Shown here: piece after piece, positions 21,600 through 34,660 of the stretch
Layout: each line of letters begins with the position of its first letter
Position numbering within the stretch: the first letter of the stretch is position 1
Source of the DNA: Buxus sempervirens
Lineage: Eukaryota; Streptophyta; Magnoliopsida; Buxales; Buxaceae
Direction of reading: 5' to 3'
DNA: 64,000 nt
Assembly: GCA_947561395.2 (NCBI GenBank)
Contig: OX387187.1
Location: forward strand, 31,601,829 to 31,665,828
Translations under genes and position numbers: made by a program
Notes under the pieces: model-generated
What the model was told of the DNA's origin: nothing
The model's input: the letters and a program-made list of their open reading frames with translations, nothing else
The model's database searches: none

Positions 21600-24500
21600 G
21601 TGGAGCAGCTCTTATGGATTGTGCATCAAGGGTGCTTCTGATTTAATTAATTGGTTTATTTTATTATCTGGCAGTGGGTATTTAGTCCTTGGATTCTCTA
21701 GTAGTTTTGATTTTTCTTTCTTGATGTTATCTTCTCATTTGGTTTTGGTGTAGCCTCTAGAGAAGTTCTGCTTCTGTTTTGGTTTTGACCAAGTCCAGAT
21801 CCCTGGAGAAACCATCTTCCATTAAAGCCAGTTGTTTCTTTGCCATTAATTGTTGTTTAGTAGGAAGGAGCATGGCTACTCCCTTTAATTTCTGTGATAA
21901 AAACTTGTTCCAAAACATCCAATTGAGAACAGTTGATCAAAACGAAATAATGGGGCATCATGGTTTTCAGGTTGGAATGTTTTGAGACAACCCAATTCAG
22001 ATATTAGAATTATAAGAAGAAATTATGCATAAAATTTTCCTGTTGATGATCTTATCCAATTCTTTTCTAGCATGGAAATGTTGGTTCAGTTATGAAAATA
22101 CTGATAATAATAGTAATAATTATATCATAATAAATTAAATATAGCTAAAAGATAAGCCTTATCCTGCCTCTTTGTTTTCTATGGATCCCTTTGGTTGTTC
22201 CAATTTGTCTTTATTCATATCCTTTCGTTATGAGATGGGACATTATTAGACAAGATCATAGGACCACAAAAAGAGAGTATTTTTGGCTGCAACCATAATC
22301 TGAAGAAGAAAATAAGGTAATCTAAATTTCAATATAACATTATAAATTATCTAAATTTCAATATTTTGATGATAAAGATTCACATAATTCTCGATTTAAT
22401 TACAAACTCATATCTCTCATTTTTCTTCCGAAGTTGCGAAAAAAAAAAAAAAATCTATTATCATTTAACTTACTCTCATAAGCAATGGCCTAGAAAGTGA
22501 ATTCAGTGCTTGTACTCCCTTAAGTAGAGAGAAGCTTACCTCACCTTGTCCTTCGACACAAATAAAACAAACTGAGAGAATATGGGTCCATACTCTCATG
22601 AATTCCCATTTTGTTAAGCGATTAGATAGGGTTAGTTGGGTCACCCAATCATTTATATTTATGGTATATATCTGACCCTACTTGTGACACCCATTTAGTT
22701 TCTCATTCTGAACAAGTTTGGAGCATGTGGGTTTCCTTGGTTGGTGGGCCTCTTGTGGCTGAGCTGTTAGGCAACTGTTTGCTGGTCTTGAGAGGCTTTT
22801 GGAGAAGAAAAGCCACACGCACCCAATTGATTTGACTTGTGCTAAAATGGTTTTATGAGAAAAAGATGACAAGGGGACCTGTTTTTCTTTGAAGGTTTGC
22901 TTGGGGAAGAAGTAGAAATTGAAGGGACTGAAAAAGCTGGAAAGGTGTGGTGGGATACAGCTCCCCGTTTGGTTAGGACTCTTGAGAGTGATTTTGAAAG
23001 GCACCTAATAAGGCCTATTGAAAGGCATCTAATAAGGCCTATTAAAGAATCATGTCAAGTATTAATTGAATAGCAATTGTCTCTAACAGTGTAGGTGGCC
23101 AAGTGACAAGGATGGTGCAACTGCTCTTCCCAAAATATAAGAGGAGCTAGCATAATTGACCGTTGGAATTTCCTACTCAACATTAATGTAGAAGCTGATC
23201 ATGATATATTACCAATAAAAAATTATTTGTTTTCATGGGATTTTAATATTTGCTTGGATAAATATTAGTCTATTATTGAAATTAATTGTTTTGATGTATA
23301 TCTGAAGTGTAGAAGCATATAAATATCAATTATAATAAGACAATACTTTTAAGGATAGGCATGAAAACAAAGAAACAACTGTCCTGCTTCTTCTGAACTT
23401 ATCAAACATAATTTTTTGGTTCTTAACACATGATCAGCAGTTTGTTAAAGCAGCACTAGCTAATTCTTAAATATCTTAGAAAAGCAAATATTTCTTACTT
23501 TCTTGCTTATGATGGCAACTTTTTGGAAGCAAATTAATTTGAAGGTGAGATTTAAGTGGCTTAACAGTGTGCCCATATCAAGAATTGTATATCCAGAAGT
23601 TATCATCAAGGAAATCCTAAAAATGTGATTAATTACCATGTGTGCTCTAACCTAATTCATAATATAGATTTTGTAGTTTGAAACAGAAAGATGCTGGAAT
23701 CCCACATAATTGTTTGGGGAAAAGAAAGTGAAGGTTCATATATGTAAGCTTGTGGCTCCCTCAAGGTGTTACAGCAACCTACCCCAGTATTAATAAAAAA
23801 CTACCATCACTGCTTGAAGCCAATTCCTAGAACATAAGGATATCGGACACACCACAGCTTGAAAACCAATCCCTCAAATATAAGGTAAATATGCAATGAA
23901 GTTATAAGAGTAGGAACCCAAATCCCAAAAGATATTACTCGTGGCATCAAATAACCATCTCTATGGTGGTTTCTCCACCTTAGCTTGAATTCAATCAAAC
24001 AGCAAAGAAACAAATATATTCCAAGTTTATCTTCTCAGTGTCCATTTAACCCTATAGAATATTGACTGACTGTTAATGGATTCTTAAAACTTGCCTTTTG
24101 AATCCGTCCTCTAGGATCTCACATCTATGATCTATATACGCTTGGTTCTTGCATAGGAATCTGATATTATGCTACATTAATGGCACCATTACTGCCACAC
24201 AAATACAATTTGACAGCACCCCATTAAAATAGAATTATTTAATTTATAACCCCTTTAACTGTAAATATTCCATTGTCACTCCTGTAAGTGCTATGTATTT
24301 TGCTTAATTAGTTGTGGATGTTGCTGGTAGGTGTTTAATTTGAATTGTAAACCACTCTAGTAACTTTGTGATACGCACACACACCCCATTTGGATTCAAT
24401 TTATACTAGCCCTTGAATTCAATTGCTATAGCTAGTAATCTTTAAACTATGAAACAAGCCATCTTTACCAACTTAGCCCAGAAAGTCCTTGGTGAACTTG

Positions 24501-25740
24501 AATTCAACTTGTGGAAAGCAAAGTGATGCCTTCATCTTTTTCAGAAATTAGTGGATTCTCTTTCTCTTTATACCATTTAATTATTAATTTGAAAAATATT
24601 TCATTTGGCTTCTACCTAGTTTGTTTCATCTTGAATATGCTGAAGACTTTGAAATAATTCTTCATATAATAAACCCATATGTCATCTGAGTTGTTATCAG
24701 TGAAGATTAAATAGAGAATAAAAGTAACGAGGTTCTTAGACTTTCACTAAAACAACTCTAAGATTCTGATTAATTGTTACACGCTACGTACAATCAATTT
24801 AGATTGTGCTTACTCACTATGACCAATCAGATTCAAACATGTATAAAATTTTGGGTGTCATCCAATTTTATATACAAGACTAGATTCCACAAAATCCCTT
24901 AAAATATAAGGTACACATGTTACTAATTAACCAGAGGTGGCAGAAGATTGTTTGGAGTGGTTGGACCAAAAGGAGGTGAATAGGAGTTCAAAATGTGTAG
25001 CCTGACTTCAAACGGCTATAACTTTTGTCTTTACCACAAAAAAAATGGCTATAACTTTGTGATTATATGTAGCTCGATCAGAATCCACATTATAATATAT
25101 CTACAGATATGCTACACTAGCTGGTGCTTCGATTTCAAAAATGCTGCTTACTGCCTCAGATCAATTTCTATGAAAAATTTGCTATTTATAGGAAATTCAA
25201 TTTTTGGGAGTTTAGTATATTTTGGAACCCTAATTGGATTTTGATTGTTTTGCATGGTTAATTACCTTTTATTTTTTTTTAAAGAAATGATGCTTTGGGG
25301 TGGGTAAGAATTTTACTATTTTGGGTAAAATTTTCTATCCCAAAAACTGAAATATTGAGTCAGGAGGTGCCATGGCTTATCAAAGGTCCCATGGTGATCC
25401 TCTTTCTTTTCTTATGTTTGAGCTACATCACCCATAAAACCAAGTGGATTTAATTTAGTTGAATAGCATGATTCAACGTATGTAATTATGAAACGTATTA
25501 AGAGAAAAAAAATTATTAATCATGAATCTAATGATAAGTTTATATATGAACGTATACATATATAACAAATATTGTCTTTTTTTTTTATTAGGGGTTCAAA
25601 CGGATGAAATTTGAGATATATAACTACACAATTAAAAAAATTAGAGAAAACCAAAACTATCTGGTTTACATCTAGTTTTCATTGATCCCTTCAACTTGAT
25701 TTATTTCACACAGATACTATAATCAAACTGAAAAACAGGG
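21600..25740. other. Spacer between XTH and the LTR repeat
   Basis: AT-rich with no recognisable gene. A tandem pair GAAAGGCAYCTAATAAGGCC lies at about 22997-23038. The block at 24960-25080 repeats the phrase GGCTATAACTTT twice and may be part of an old retroelement. Other ORFs here (22678-23004, 23807-24013) resemble nothing known. Confidence 0.45.
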
Positions 25741-25743
25741 TTT

Positions 25744-26822
25744 TGACTCTAACAACACCTAGAGGGGGGTGAATAGGTGTAGCACAGCGGAATAAAATTT
25801 TTTTATCAATTAAAGACAAGTCCTTAATTAATAGGCATGAACAAATCCTCAAGGTAATTCCAGAAAATCAAATAACTAATCAAAAGCAATTAACAAGCCA
25901 CCCAAATTGCAAGCAAATAATTAAAGCATGTAAAGAAAGACAAAACAAGCAATTTGGTGACGAAGGGAAAACTCTATGAGAACTCTCACTAGAGAAAAAC
26001 CCTCCGGGCTATGCAGGAGCCACCTAAAAGATCCAATATGAAAAGAAGACTTACAACCTGTAGTTCAGACGACTCAACATCCCTATGCTAGACTCTGCAA
26101 CTCACAGACTTGAAAGTATCTGAGGAATTCCTCAGATTTGCTCCACAGCAACACTTCAGAACTCTGAAGATCTTCTCACACGATCACCCAAACGAACTCG
26201 CCTGGTATCCGTAGGAACTCCCACGATCAATCTCCCCAACCCGGAACTCCAAGGTAGAGGAAGGAAGAAGAAAAGAAAGGTTTTATGGCTCAAAAGATGA
26301 AAACCTAGAAGAAGGGTTTTCAGAAGAGAAAAGGATATTTAGGGCTTCTAAAACGTGGCTCTCTTAGGTTTAGAAGGTCCCTAATCCTATTTAAAGGTTC
26401 CCCAAAAAGTTTGAAGTCAATCCGAATTGAAACGAGTAAGTTATGTAATTTTTCGTAACTTTTCGGAAATTTTGCTGTTTGAACGTTCGAACGCTCAGCA
26501 AACGTTGGCCTTTAAAACTTGAACGTTCGAACGGACAGAGAACGTTGGTCGAACGCTAGTCTCGGGTTTGTCTGCAGAACATGAACGTTCGAACGCTTAG
26601 CAAACGTTCAGCAAACGTTGCTCTCGGGTTTGTCTGCAGAACATGAACGTTCGAACGGACAGAGAACGTTGATCAAACGTTGGGCATAACTTCTTCAATT
26701 TGACTCCGATTTTGACGCCGTTTGAACCATGTCTTCTTGGACTCAACCTAAACATTCTAAACACACTTAAACACATTCTTTTTGACACTGAAATAAGCCA
26801 AACTAAATTATTAAACCTTACA
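25744..26822 (-). mobile_element. LTR-like retroelement repeat, copy 1 (approximate ends)
   Basis: The minus strand runs from about TGTAAGGTTTAAT (26822) to CACCTATTCACCCCCCTCTA and GTTAGAGTCA (about 25744). The CACCTATTCACCCCCCTCTA phrase is, as I recall, common at the 3' end of plant copia-type LTRs. It matches the right-edge repeat (63129-64000) in the opposite orientation: compare GCAGGAGCCACCTAAA, CTTCACACGATCA-type and CTAATCCTATTTA/CTAGTCCTATTTA blocks. A TATA-like CTTTAAATAGG (minus strand, about 26390) separates a repeat-rich upstream part from a conserved downstream part. No gag-pol is seen, so it is a solo LTR or short derivative. Target duplication not found; ends uncertain. Confidence 0.65.
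26480..26685. repeat. Array of CGTTCGAACG palindromes
   Basis: The perfect 10-bp palindrome CGTTCGAACG occurs at 26484, 26524, 26585 and 26646, each inside GAACGTTCGAACG. Half-motifs AACGTTGG and AAACGTT lie between them. The phrase CTCGGGTTTGTCTGCAGAAC repeats at 26561 and 26623 (62-bp period). The array is upstream of the TATA-like box of LTR copy 1. Confidence 0.9.
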
Positions 26823-27250
26823 CAAACCACAGATGGAAACATTGCTGCTCTCTGATCCCCCCAAATGGTTAAGGTTTGATAATTCATCAATTGGGTTAAG
26901 GTTTAGTCCAACCTGACCCAATTCAATTCCAACCCCAACTTAATCCAGTAAAATGTTTTCACATATATCCTATGCAAAAAGATAATTATAAAATATATTA
27001 ATTAAGTTATATATTTTATTTTAAAACATTGATATTATAATATTTTATATTATTGTTGGTTCAACCCAATCCATCCTGTTAAAATAACCATTGATATGTC
27101 TGATTCTAGCTTTTATGACATTGACTTTAAAATTTAGTATATTTTTTTAATGCTATTATTGTGAGGTTTCAAGGGAAGATTAACATCAAAAGTTTCATCC
27201 AATGAATAGATCTTCGGGGATGGAAAATATGTATTTGTGAAATAATGATA
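26823..27250. other. Spacer with degraded repeat
   Basis: GGGTTAAGG / CAACCTGACCC and later GTTGGTTCAACCCAATCC blocks at about 26890-27080 resemble the subterminal parts of the hAT MITEs, but intact ends are not visible. Otherwise AT-rich. Confidence 0.4.
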
Positions 27251-27259
27251 TTAAGAAAA

Positions 27260-27711
27260 GGGAAAATTATGGAAAAAGGGTCACTTTTTGTCGATATTTA
27301 TAAAAACATGCCACTAAGATCCCAAATTACAGAAAAGGGCCACTTTTTGTCGATATTTATAAAAATTTCTGTCGAAATTAAATTATAAGATCAATTTTAA
27401 AAAATAATTAAATTTGAGGATCATTTTTTTAGGACACAAGCTCATTATACATAGGACTAAAGCTTATTACATGGGACACGAGTTCGTCTTACATGGGACA
27501 CGAGCGTATTCTATGTGGGATGCTAGTGCATCATACGTGGACTCAAACGCGGTCTGACAATAATAAAATGACATTATTTTTTAATTATTTTTTAGAAATG
27601 AATTTCCAAATTAATTATTTTTAAAAAGTGGCCCTTTCCTACAATTTGACATTTTAGTGGCATGTTTTTTATAAATATCAGCAAAAAGTGACCCTTTTCC
27701 ATAATTTTCCC
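27260..27711. mobile_element. Mutator-like MITE (452 bp)
   Basis: Ends GGGAAAATTATGGAAAA and its inverse TTTTCCATAATTTTCCC begin inverted repeats that continue, imperfectly, for about 100 bp. They are flanked by the perfect 9-bp duplication TTAAGAAAA (27251-27259 and 27712-27720), the size typical of Mutator-like elements. The core holds about five diverged copies of a 25-30 bp block based on ACATGGGACACGAG (27435-27540). No coding capacity. Confidence 0.9.
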
Positions 27712-27769
27712 TTAAGAAAATAAAACTAGCTACCCATCAAATGCAACTTCTCTCATGATGGAACTATGG

Positions 27770-27960
27770 GGGCAATTCTAGGCCCAGCCTGCTAGGCCCA
27801 ACGAGCCTGACCTTGTTTAAATCAGGCTTGGGCTCAAATTTTGAGGCCCACGAGCTTATTTGGTCTGGTTTTTAAAAGCTTGAAATTATGAGCGCCGGGC
27901 TTAGTCTATAAATATTAAAGCCTGGCCCATCTAGGCCCAGCCTTGTTTTGAATGTTATTG
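27770..27960. repeat. Possible hAT MITE half
   Basis: TGGGGGCAATTCTAGGCCCAG followed by repeated AGGCCCA/GCCTG motifs resembles the left end and subterminal array of the hAT MITEs. A matching right end and target duplication are not visible. Confidence 0.35.
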
Positions 27961-29041
27961 CATGTGTAAAACTAGTTTAATATTTATATGCATATTTTAA
28001 ATTAGTTTTATCATCTTACTAAATTTTTATGGTAGTTTTCTTGCTTAAGTTACTGAAATTTATGAAACCATTAAGTATACATAAGTATGAATATTTCAAG
28101 TGGTAATGTTAGTAATGCTTTTGCCATGTTGGTCTCCATGCCGAAGATCAACGATTGAAAGTAGGGAACTGTGTTTATAAATAACCATGTAATCTTTACT
28201 TTCAGTAGGAAATAATGTCCTTTTTTTCCTTAGGTTCTTGAGGCGAGACTCTTTTCGTTCTCCGGTGGAGGTGAAACTCCATTATTGACCCTTTTAGAAG
28301 GTTGATAAGATTCCAATCTTTTCAAGGGAACATTTCTTGGTGGTGGTGAGACTCCATTACCAAGCTTTAGTAAAGATCAGTGAAGCTCCAATCCTTTTTA
28401 GGGCTGCCCTGCATCAATTCATCTATCGTGGTATTATTGAATCAAGTTCTCTCAAATTGAAAACCACCTCAACGCAAAAACATAACGTGGTATTATTTAT
28501 TGGTTTTGAACGCATTGAAATAAACGTTGTATGATCTATTCTTTTGGGGAAACCTTTTCAGCAGTGACTCAATCCATGCCAAGGAGAATAACAATGGAGT
28601 CTCACCTGAACAAGAAGGAATCCTGGTGGACATCTTCATTCATACCGAATATGGCAATCAACTTGGAGATGCTTTCTAATAATTGGGTGAAATTCTGTAT
28701 AGCATTTTCAGAAGTACAAGTTTCCAATTATCTAAGTTCTATGGCATTTAAGAGGCACAGGATGGGAGATTAAGGTCTCAAGCAAACCTTTCTGAACTTT
28801 TACAAAGATAGCCATGAGCATTCAAGCTATACATGCAAGAACCAGTATGATCATATTCAAGCAGGGTATAACGAATCCGGAAGAGTCAGCTTTTGTTTCA
28901 ATTGTCACCTTTTAAAATTACAAAAAGAATGCATATAAACTTGTAATCCTACTCTCACCCTAGACCACTCATAACAATTGGGTCCAAATGAGAAACAAAA
29001 GAATGATAATTTACCTTTTACCTTCACCAAAGTAATGAACA
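27961..29041. other. Spacer downstream of CSLD
   Basis: No gene recognised. The 200-300 bp next to 29041 should hold the CSLD 3' UTR. The ORFs at 28337-28773 resemble no family I know and may be degraded retroelement sequence. Confidence 0.4.
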
Positions 29042-32000
29042 TTATGGGAACTGGAAGGATCCTCCAATCTGGGTACTGCCTTCAGGGGGCTTTATTGCCA
29101 CCCATAAGAGGGAGATGGTAATTGCTAGGAGACCTGACCAGACAAATACAATGGTGGGTGTCCGACCCCGTCTTCCCATCAATCCTTTGGCAAAGGGGTA
29201 GAGATGTGCCAGGACCCAGAAGCTGAAGAACACACCACCTAGCAGACGGCTCCACTGCGGTATAGGACTGTATATCGTCCGACTGATCCCTACAGCAATT
29301 GCAATCAAGTTTGTAATCATTATGGTAATGGGTGGTATCATCAGGGCTGTCCACTTGATGATGTAGAGGTCGGCAAATTCATCATCGACATCATCACCGC
29401 CAGATTTCGAAGTCAGGGTGAAGGAGATCTCAATCCCTGCAATCACTTTCAGAAGCCCCTGAATCACAGCAGCAAAATGAGCACTTGTACCTCCAATTAA
29501 CCAGAACTGCTCATTTCTCCACCACTCCTCCAGCTCAATGCCAGACCACTTAATCTCAAGAATGGCAAGTAAGCAGAGAGTCACGGTGATGGTCAAGAGG
29601 TAGACAAGGAATGAGATGCTAAGGGACTGGACTATGAATTGACCAGAGAAGAGGGAGAGAGCAGGGAGAAAGCAGTACACAATGAGGAAGATGGATGTGA
29701 AGGGGTACATTGAAACATTAAGGTATGCAACCTTCTGCAACAGCTTCATCTTTGAGCTGGAAAAGAGGGCATTGTTTCGAGAGAAGAAGATCTCAACCGA
29801 TCCAGTAGCCCACCTGAGGACCTGATGTAGCCTGTCAGTGAGATTGATTGGGGCAGTTCCGCGGAAGGCATCGCGCTTGGTCACACAGTAGATTGATCTC
29901 CATCCCCTGTTGTGCATCCTATACCCAGTGACTACATCTTCAGTTACAGAGCCATAGATCCACCCAATCCGCTGGCCCCATTCGGTCTTATCCTCATACC
30001 AACATGAGATTACGCTGATTGCCTCTGCAACTGTTGATGCATCAAGAAACTCTCGAGGAATGGTGAGAGCACCTGGTGGTCTTCCATATTTAACCGAAGG
30101 GTGATCAGCAAGGGGCCGACCTTGGAACTCTGCCACCGGAATTGAATCAATAAGGAATGTTGAGTTTCCAAACTTTTTGGGGTGCAGCAAGAGGTTCATG
30201 TCATCATCATCAGAGTCGCCCATTCTAAGGGAACGGTTCTCCTCAGGAGTGGAGGCAACTGTGGCAGGACGTTTTTGACGAGGAAAACAGCAGCTGCAGC
30301 AACCAGGGTGGTCTTCCTTTGCTCGAGGAGGGTCAAAGCCATAAAGAGCAATCCTGCGAAAAAGGCATCCAGTTCCGACATATGTTGGCCCCTGCAGACC
30401 ATCAAGTGCACGCATGTTGACATCAAAGAACACGGTATTGTTATTTGCATAGCGATCCGAAGGATCAATTCCCTCAAACCTTTGAGGGAACTGTATATAA
30501 CAAATACGGTCCCCACCACGGTCCAACATGAAGCACATGCCTTCCCTTATTGCCTGGGAGTTGAAGATGTAATGGTCACAATCAAGGTTGAGAATGAAGG
30601 GACCATTGGACATGATGGCCGAAGCTCGAACCAGAGCATTCATGGCTCCAGCTTTCTTGTTGTGATCATAGCCAGGGCGCTTCTCACGAGAAACATACAC
30701 CAGCATAGGGAGACGGATGTCTACATCAGTGAAGTCAACAAGACTTGAGTCATCTTCAGTTCCATGGAGTGGTTCATCGCTAGGAGGCTTCAACATCACC
30801 TGTAGTACATTGAAGCAAGTTAGCTTTTTAATTTTCCTCCTCTTTTCCCATCCTTTGTAATATTTTTGATTGATATGCTACCTCTCTTTCTTTTCTTATC
30901 CATATTCCAATTCAGTCCTAATAACTGAATTCAAAACTTTAGAAGACAAAAGACCCATCCTGGTATCAGTTATCCAATAATACCATATGAGGCAAGTTCT
31001 ACCCTTTTTTTTTAAATCACATTGTAATTTTCAAAACAGGAAGGTGGTAGTGAATAAATTATTACCTGTATGATTCCAGCATGATCAGCCCTAGAATGCT
31101 CAGGTCCAGGAACCAACCATGTGCCAGGCCAGTGGGTTCCATCAGCCATCCATGTAGCTTTGGGGACCTTCACAGTTTCCATAGGTTCATCGCCTGCATT
31201 CTGCTGCCTTTGAAGCTTCATGGCCTTGATCTCCTCTCGAGCATGATAAGCATCAGAGCGGCGCCGGATTGAATCAGGCAGGCCATTGATTCGGACCTTG
31301 AACTCATCATACTCACGTTTTACACGTCGACGATCCTTGACAAAATCTGAGCGTACCTTGTTCTTATACGGATCCCTCTTCAAATTGAAATAAGTTTCAG
31401 GGTTCCTGGGTTCAATGCCATGTTTCCTGCAAAATGGGACCCAAACATTGGCAAAACTAGCAGCTTCTGCCATAGCCTCAAATGTTAGAAGGGCACCTCC
31501 ATCATCAGAAACATAGCAAGAAACCTTCTCAACAGGATAATCAGCAGCAAGAATAGACAGTATAGTGTTTGCAGTAACAAGAGGTGGTTCCATCTCCGGA
31601 TCTGCTGTGGAGACAAAGAGATCAATGCCTGGGAGATCAGATTTTCCAGTAGGATTATGAGGGTTCGGTGTTTCAAACTTCTCTTTCAAAACAGCAAGGT
31701 CAGTAGAACGGCTAACAGGGCAGAGCTTGGGAAGCTGATCAAGCAGCCATGAAAATGCAAACCAGATCTCACATACCACTGACATTCCCCAGAGCCAGAT
31801 TGCATCAGTGTTTGGATGCCTGACCCTCCATGTCAGGAAAAATCCAAGGACAACCATTCGAATAACAATTAGAAGCCTGCACGTGATTCAACAAACACAT
31901 TTCAGGGAACATTACTTATAAAGTAGCAGAACAACAGCAAAATCAGTAGCGTAAAATTGGAGTACAACTGAATGTACAAATAAAAAGGACTAGTCCAGAG

Positions 32001-33591
32001 GAGGTCCCACTGAAGCAGAGTTCTGGAAGGAGGAAAGACTGGCAACAGACCTAACCTTTGAAATTTTTTGTACAAAGTAGCTACAATCAGACTTAAACCC
32101 ACATTTTCATGAATGTAGCATGAGAGTTTTACCATCATGCCAAAGTGGAAATGACGTACATATCTTATACATAACAGAATCAGTGCAATAATAAGAATCA
32201 ATAGCACATTATAGTGATACAGCTGATTTTTCAGAGTAAGGACAAACACTGGGGCATATGACTTATAAATTATAGAGGAATCAACAACAAATTATCCGAG
32301 CGGGAAAAAATTATGAAGGACTCGAGACAGCAGACACTCAGTTACATGCCATGACAAAACATCATCCAGGGCAAGGGAAAAAATGGAGGACCCATACAGT
32401 GTATACTCCATAGGTGGAAAAAGAAACCACCTTTCAGATGAGTGCTAGTAGTGAAAGTAGTAAGGCAGTCAGCAAAGTCATGAAATTACAATTGTAATAG
32501 GCTATAGGGGCATTATCTATTCATCAAATATTCTTGAACATCAAGATTTTTCCCCAGAAGCATCTGATTCCAGGTCACAGCAGATTACAAAAACAGAAAC
32601 AAACAGGGGTTCATGAAGCAAGTTTTCATATTGGCAAGACAACATCCAAAACAAATAAGAATAGTATTCAAGAAAACAACATATAAAACAAAATTTAAGC
32701 ATCAACTAAGAAGTTATACCTATATGGGCTAATGATGGCAGCAGGAATCTTCAATTTGCGTGTAAGAGGCCTCCATGGCTTGTTCATCAATTCCGAAGGC
32801 TCAGAAGCTCCATCCTCTCTTCCATCCCCAAATCCTCCATCCTTTGGCCAGATAGCATTCCCATACCCATAAGTTGCTTTTGTCTCAAAAAGCCACCGAT
32901 TGTGATCGAAATCTCCTGTCTGACTCCTCATCAACACTGACTTGGTTGACTTCATCAAAGATAGCCTCCTCTCCATTTTTGACATACCACCAGGTGGTGG
33001 TGGCAGCTGCAGCGGCCCTCCATTTTCCATGGCCACCTCATCCAAATCCGTCATCTTATAGGGTTCCTTACAGCCAGGGCAAATCCCACCACCCGTCTTA
33101 ATAGCATCCACATAACAGTCCCTGCAGATTTTGAAATCACATTCACAGGGGAGGATGTCCACACCCCGCTCATCACTCATGACCTTTGCATCACAACCGC
33201 GTATCTGGCAAGAAGATCCTTTTGCCCCAGCCATCTGGGGATGGCTTGATTCAGATTCCATCACCTTATCCATCAAATGAGCTCGAGTAGCACTGTTGAA
33301 TCCACCTGTAAAGAGCGAATTCGACACATACTGCTCCTCAACCTTCTGTGAGATTGATGCATCCATGGGCTGGTTATCAGGAGTTGGAGGTATATGCACC
33401 GTGTAGTTAACGAATTCACCACTAAGTTCACTATCAAGATCATCCCTGGAGTAGCTAATATAGCGACCTGATGAAGTTCTCCTGCCAAAGGCCACAGTGG
33501 GAGGAACCGGAGGCCTCCCCATCTCTGACTCACGCACATCAGATGTAGACGATAGAGACGATCGGCTAGCCTTGAATGATCTAGAAGCCAT
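29042..33591 (-). CDS. Cellulose synthase-like protein D (CSLD2/CSLD3 type)
   Basis: Membrane beta-glycan synthase (GT2) of the CSLD class, known for tip-growing cells such as root hairs. Coding exons are 33591-32720, 31876-31066 and 30799-29042 (TAA); all junctions are GT-AG and in frame, giving 1146 aa, about the family length. I start at [10 protein letters not shown] because CSLD2/3 proteins begin similarly; the ORF upstream of it crosses a 5'-UTR splice acceptor. A RING-like Cys region lies at 128-174 ([22 protein letters not shown]). Two N-terminal membrane helices lie at about 292-341. The catalytic set is complete: SDDGG (Asp415/416), DCD (634-636), TED (847-849) and QVLRW (887-891). 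Several C-terminal helices follow, ending [12 protein letters not shown]. No damage seen. Exact orthology within CSLD is inferred. Confidence 0.97.
31877..32719 (-). other. First coding-region intron of CSLD
   Basis: The donor splits an Arg codon (AG|G) after SPY and the acceptor is GTGCAG. The sequence is AT-rich; no insertion or coding sequence is seen in these 843 bp. Confidence 0.85.
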
Positions 33592-33619
33592 TTCCGGTAC
33601 CGGAGATGAATCCCCAGAT

Positions 33620-34660
33620 CCTGAAATTTCATGATCAAAACAGAGGATCAAACTCATGGAAGCAAGATTCAGACCTTCTCTAGCACGTACAAGAATTCAA
33701 ACTTTCAAAAGTATATACGACAATCCTTAAATCCAACAACAAATCAACTTTAAACCACCGGTTTTCAAAGCCTTTGGATCAGTGTAACAAATAAAAACTA
33801 GCAATAGAAACAACTTTCAAGGCTTTTCAGAAAAGCAGAATCTGCATCAAACGGAAGCTTAAAGAAATCAAAATCAAACAGAAACTACATTATACTGAAA
33901 GAAGATCTCAACAGCAGAGGATTCGAAAAAAGAAACTTCCCCAAAATTTCGGTATCCAAAAAAACATAAAATAAAAATCAAATTCCAAAAAAGCTACCTT
34001 CACTTAACTTCCTCAAGAGAGAAACTAATTGCAGGCAGTAGATTTACCCAAAAACACTCAAAAGGAAACCGATCAAGTTTCCATTAAGAAAGATCGCATC
34101 GGAGGTAATATCTCTAAGCGGAGTTCTTCTAAAGCTTACCTCTTAAATGAGTTATGTCTTGGTCAGATCCTTATAAAAATCTAGTGTGTGACAGCTTCAA
34201 AACGGGTGTGAAACAGTCCAACTGTCTGAAGCTTTCAGCGCTAACGTTCAAGAGACCAAGTACTCTGCAATAGTCCAACCTAAACACGCCACTTTCAAAA
34301 CTCCATTTTTCAAAAGAAAAATATTTAACTGGAATCCCTCCCTTCGTCTCTGCTTTTAAATATTCAAAACAGAGACTTCTTGAACCAAAAAGAAGCCCTT
34401 AGCTTCACACAGACGAAGCTCTAATGAACAATGCCGTCTCCCCACAAGCCCTAATTCTTCACATAAAAATTTCAGAGCTTCGAAACCATTTGTACGGACT
34501 TCCCTGTTCCCATTTGCAGATATTTTTCGGACAAGACAAAGTAGAAAGAAGCGGAGAAGAGATAGGGTTTCTGACCGTTCGGTGCCTCGCTCGCTTAAAA
34601 GAAGGAAGCAGAAGAGGAAAATGCCGAATTGTGGAGGGCTAACGAGGAAATATATTTAAT
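33620..34660 (-). promoter_or_regulatory. CSLD 5' UTR with leader intron, and core promoter
   Basis: On the minus strand a donor GAG|GTAAGC (exon end 34140) and acceptor TTTCAG|GATCTGG (exon start 33620) define a likely 5'-UTR intron, 33621-34139. Leader exons would be about 34620-34140 and 33620-33592. TAAATATATT (minus strand, about 34650-34660) is a possible TATA element. Inferred from splice consensus only. Confidence 0.55.

Noticed and set aside
30182..30748. 188-aa plus-strand ORF
   Set aside because: Antisense shadow of CSLD exon 3, whose minus-strand frame has all catalytic motifs.
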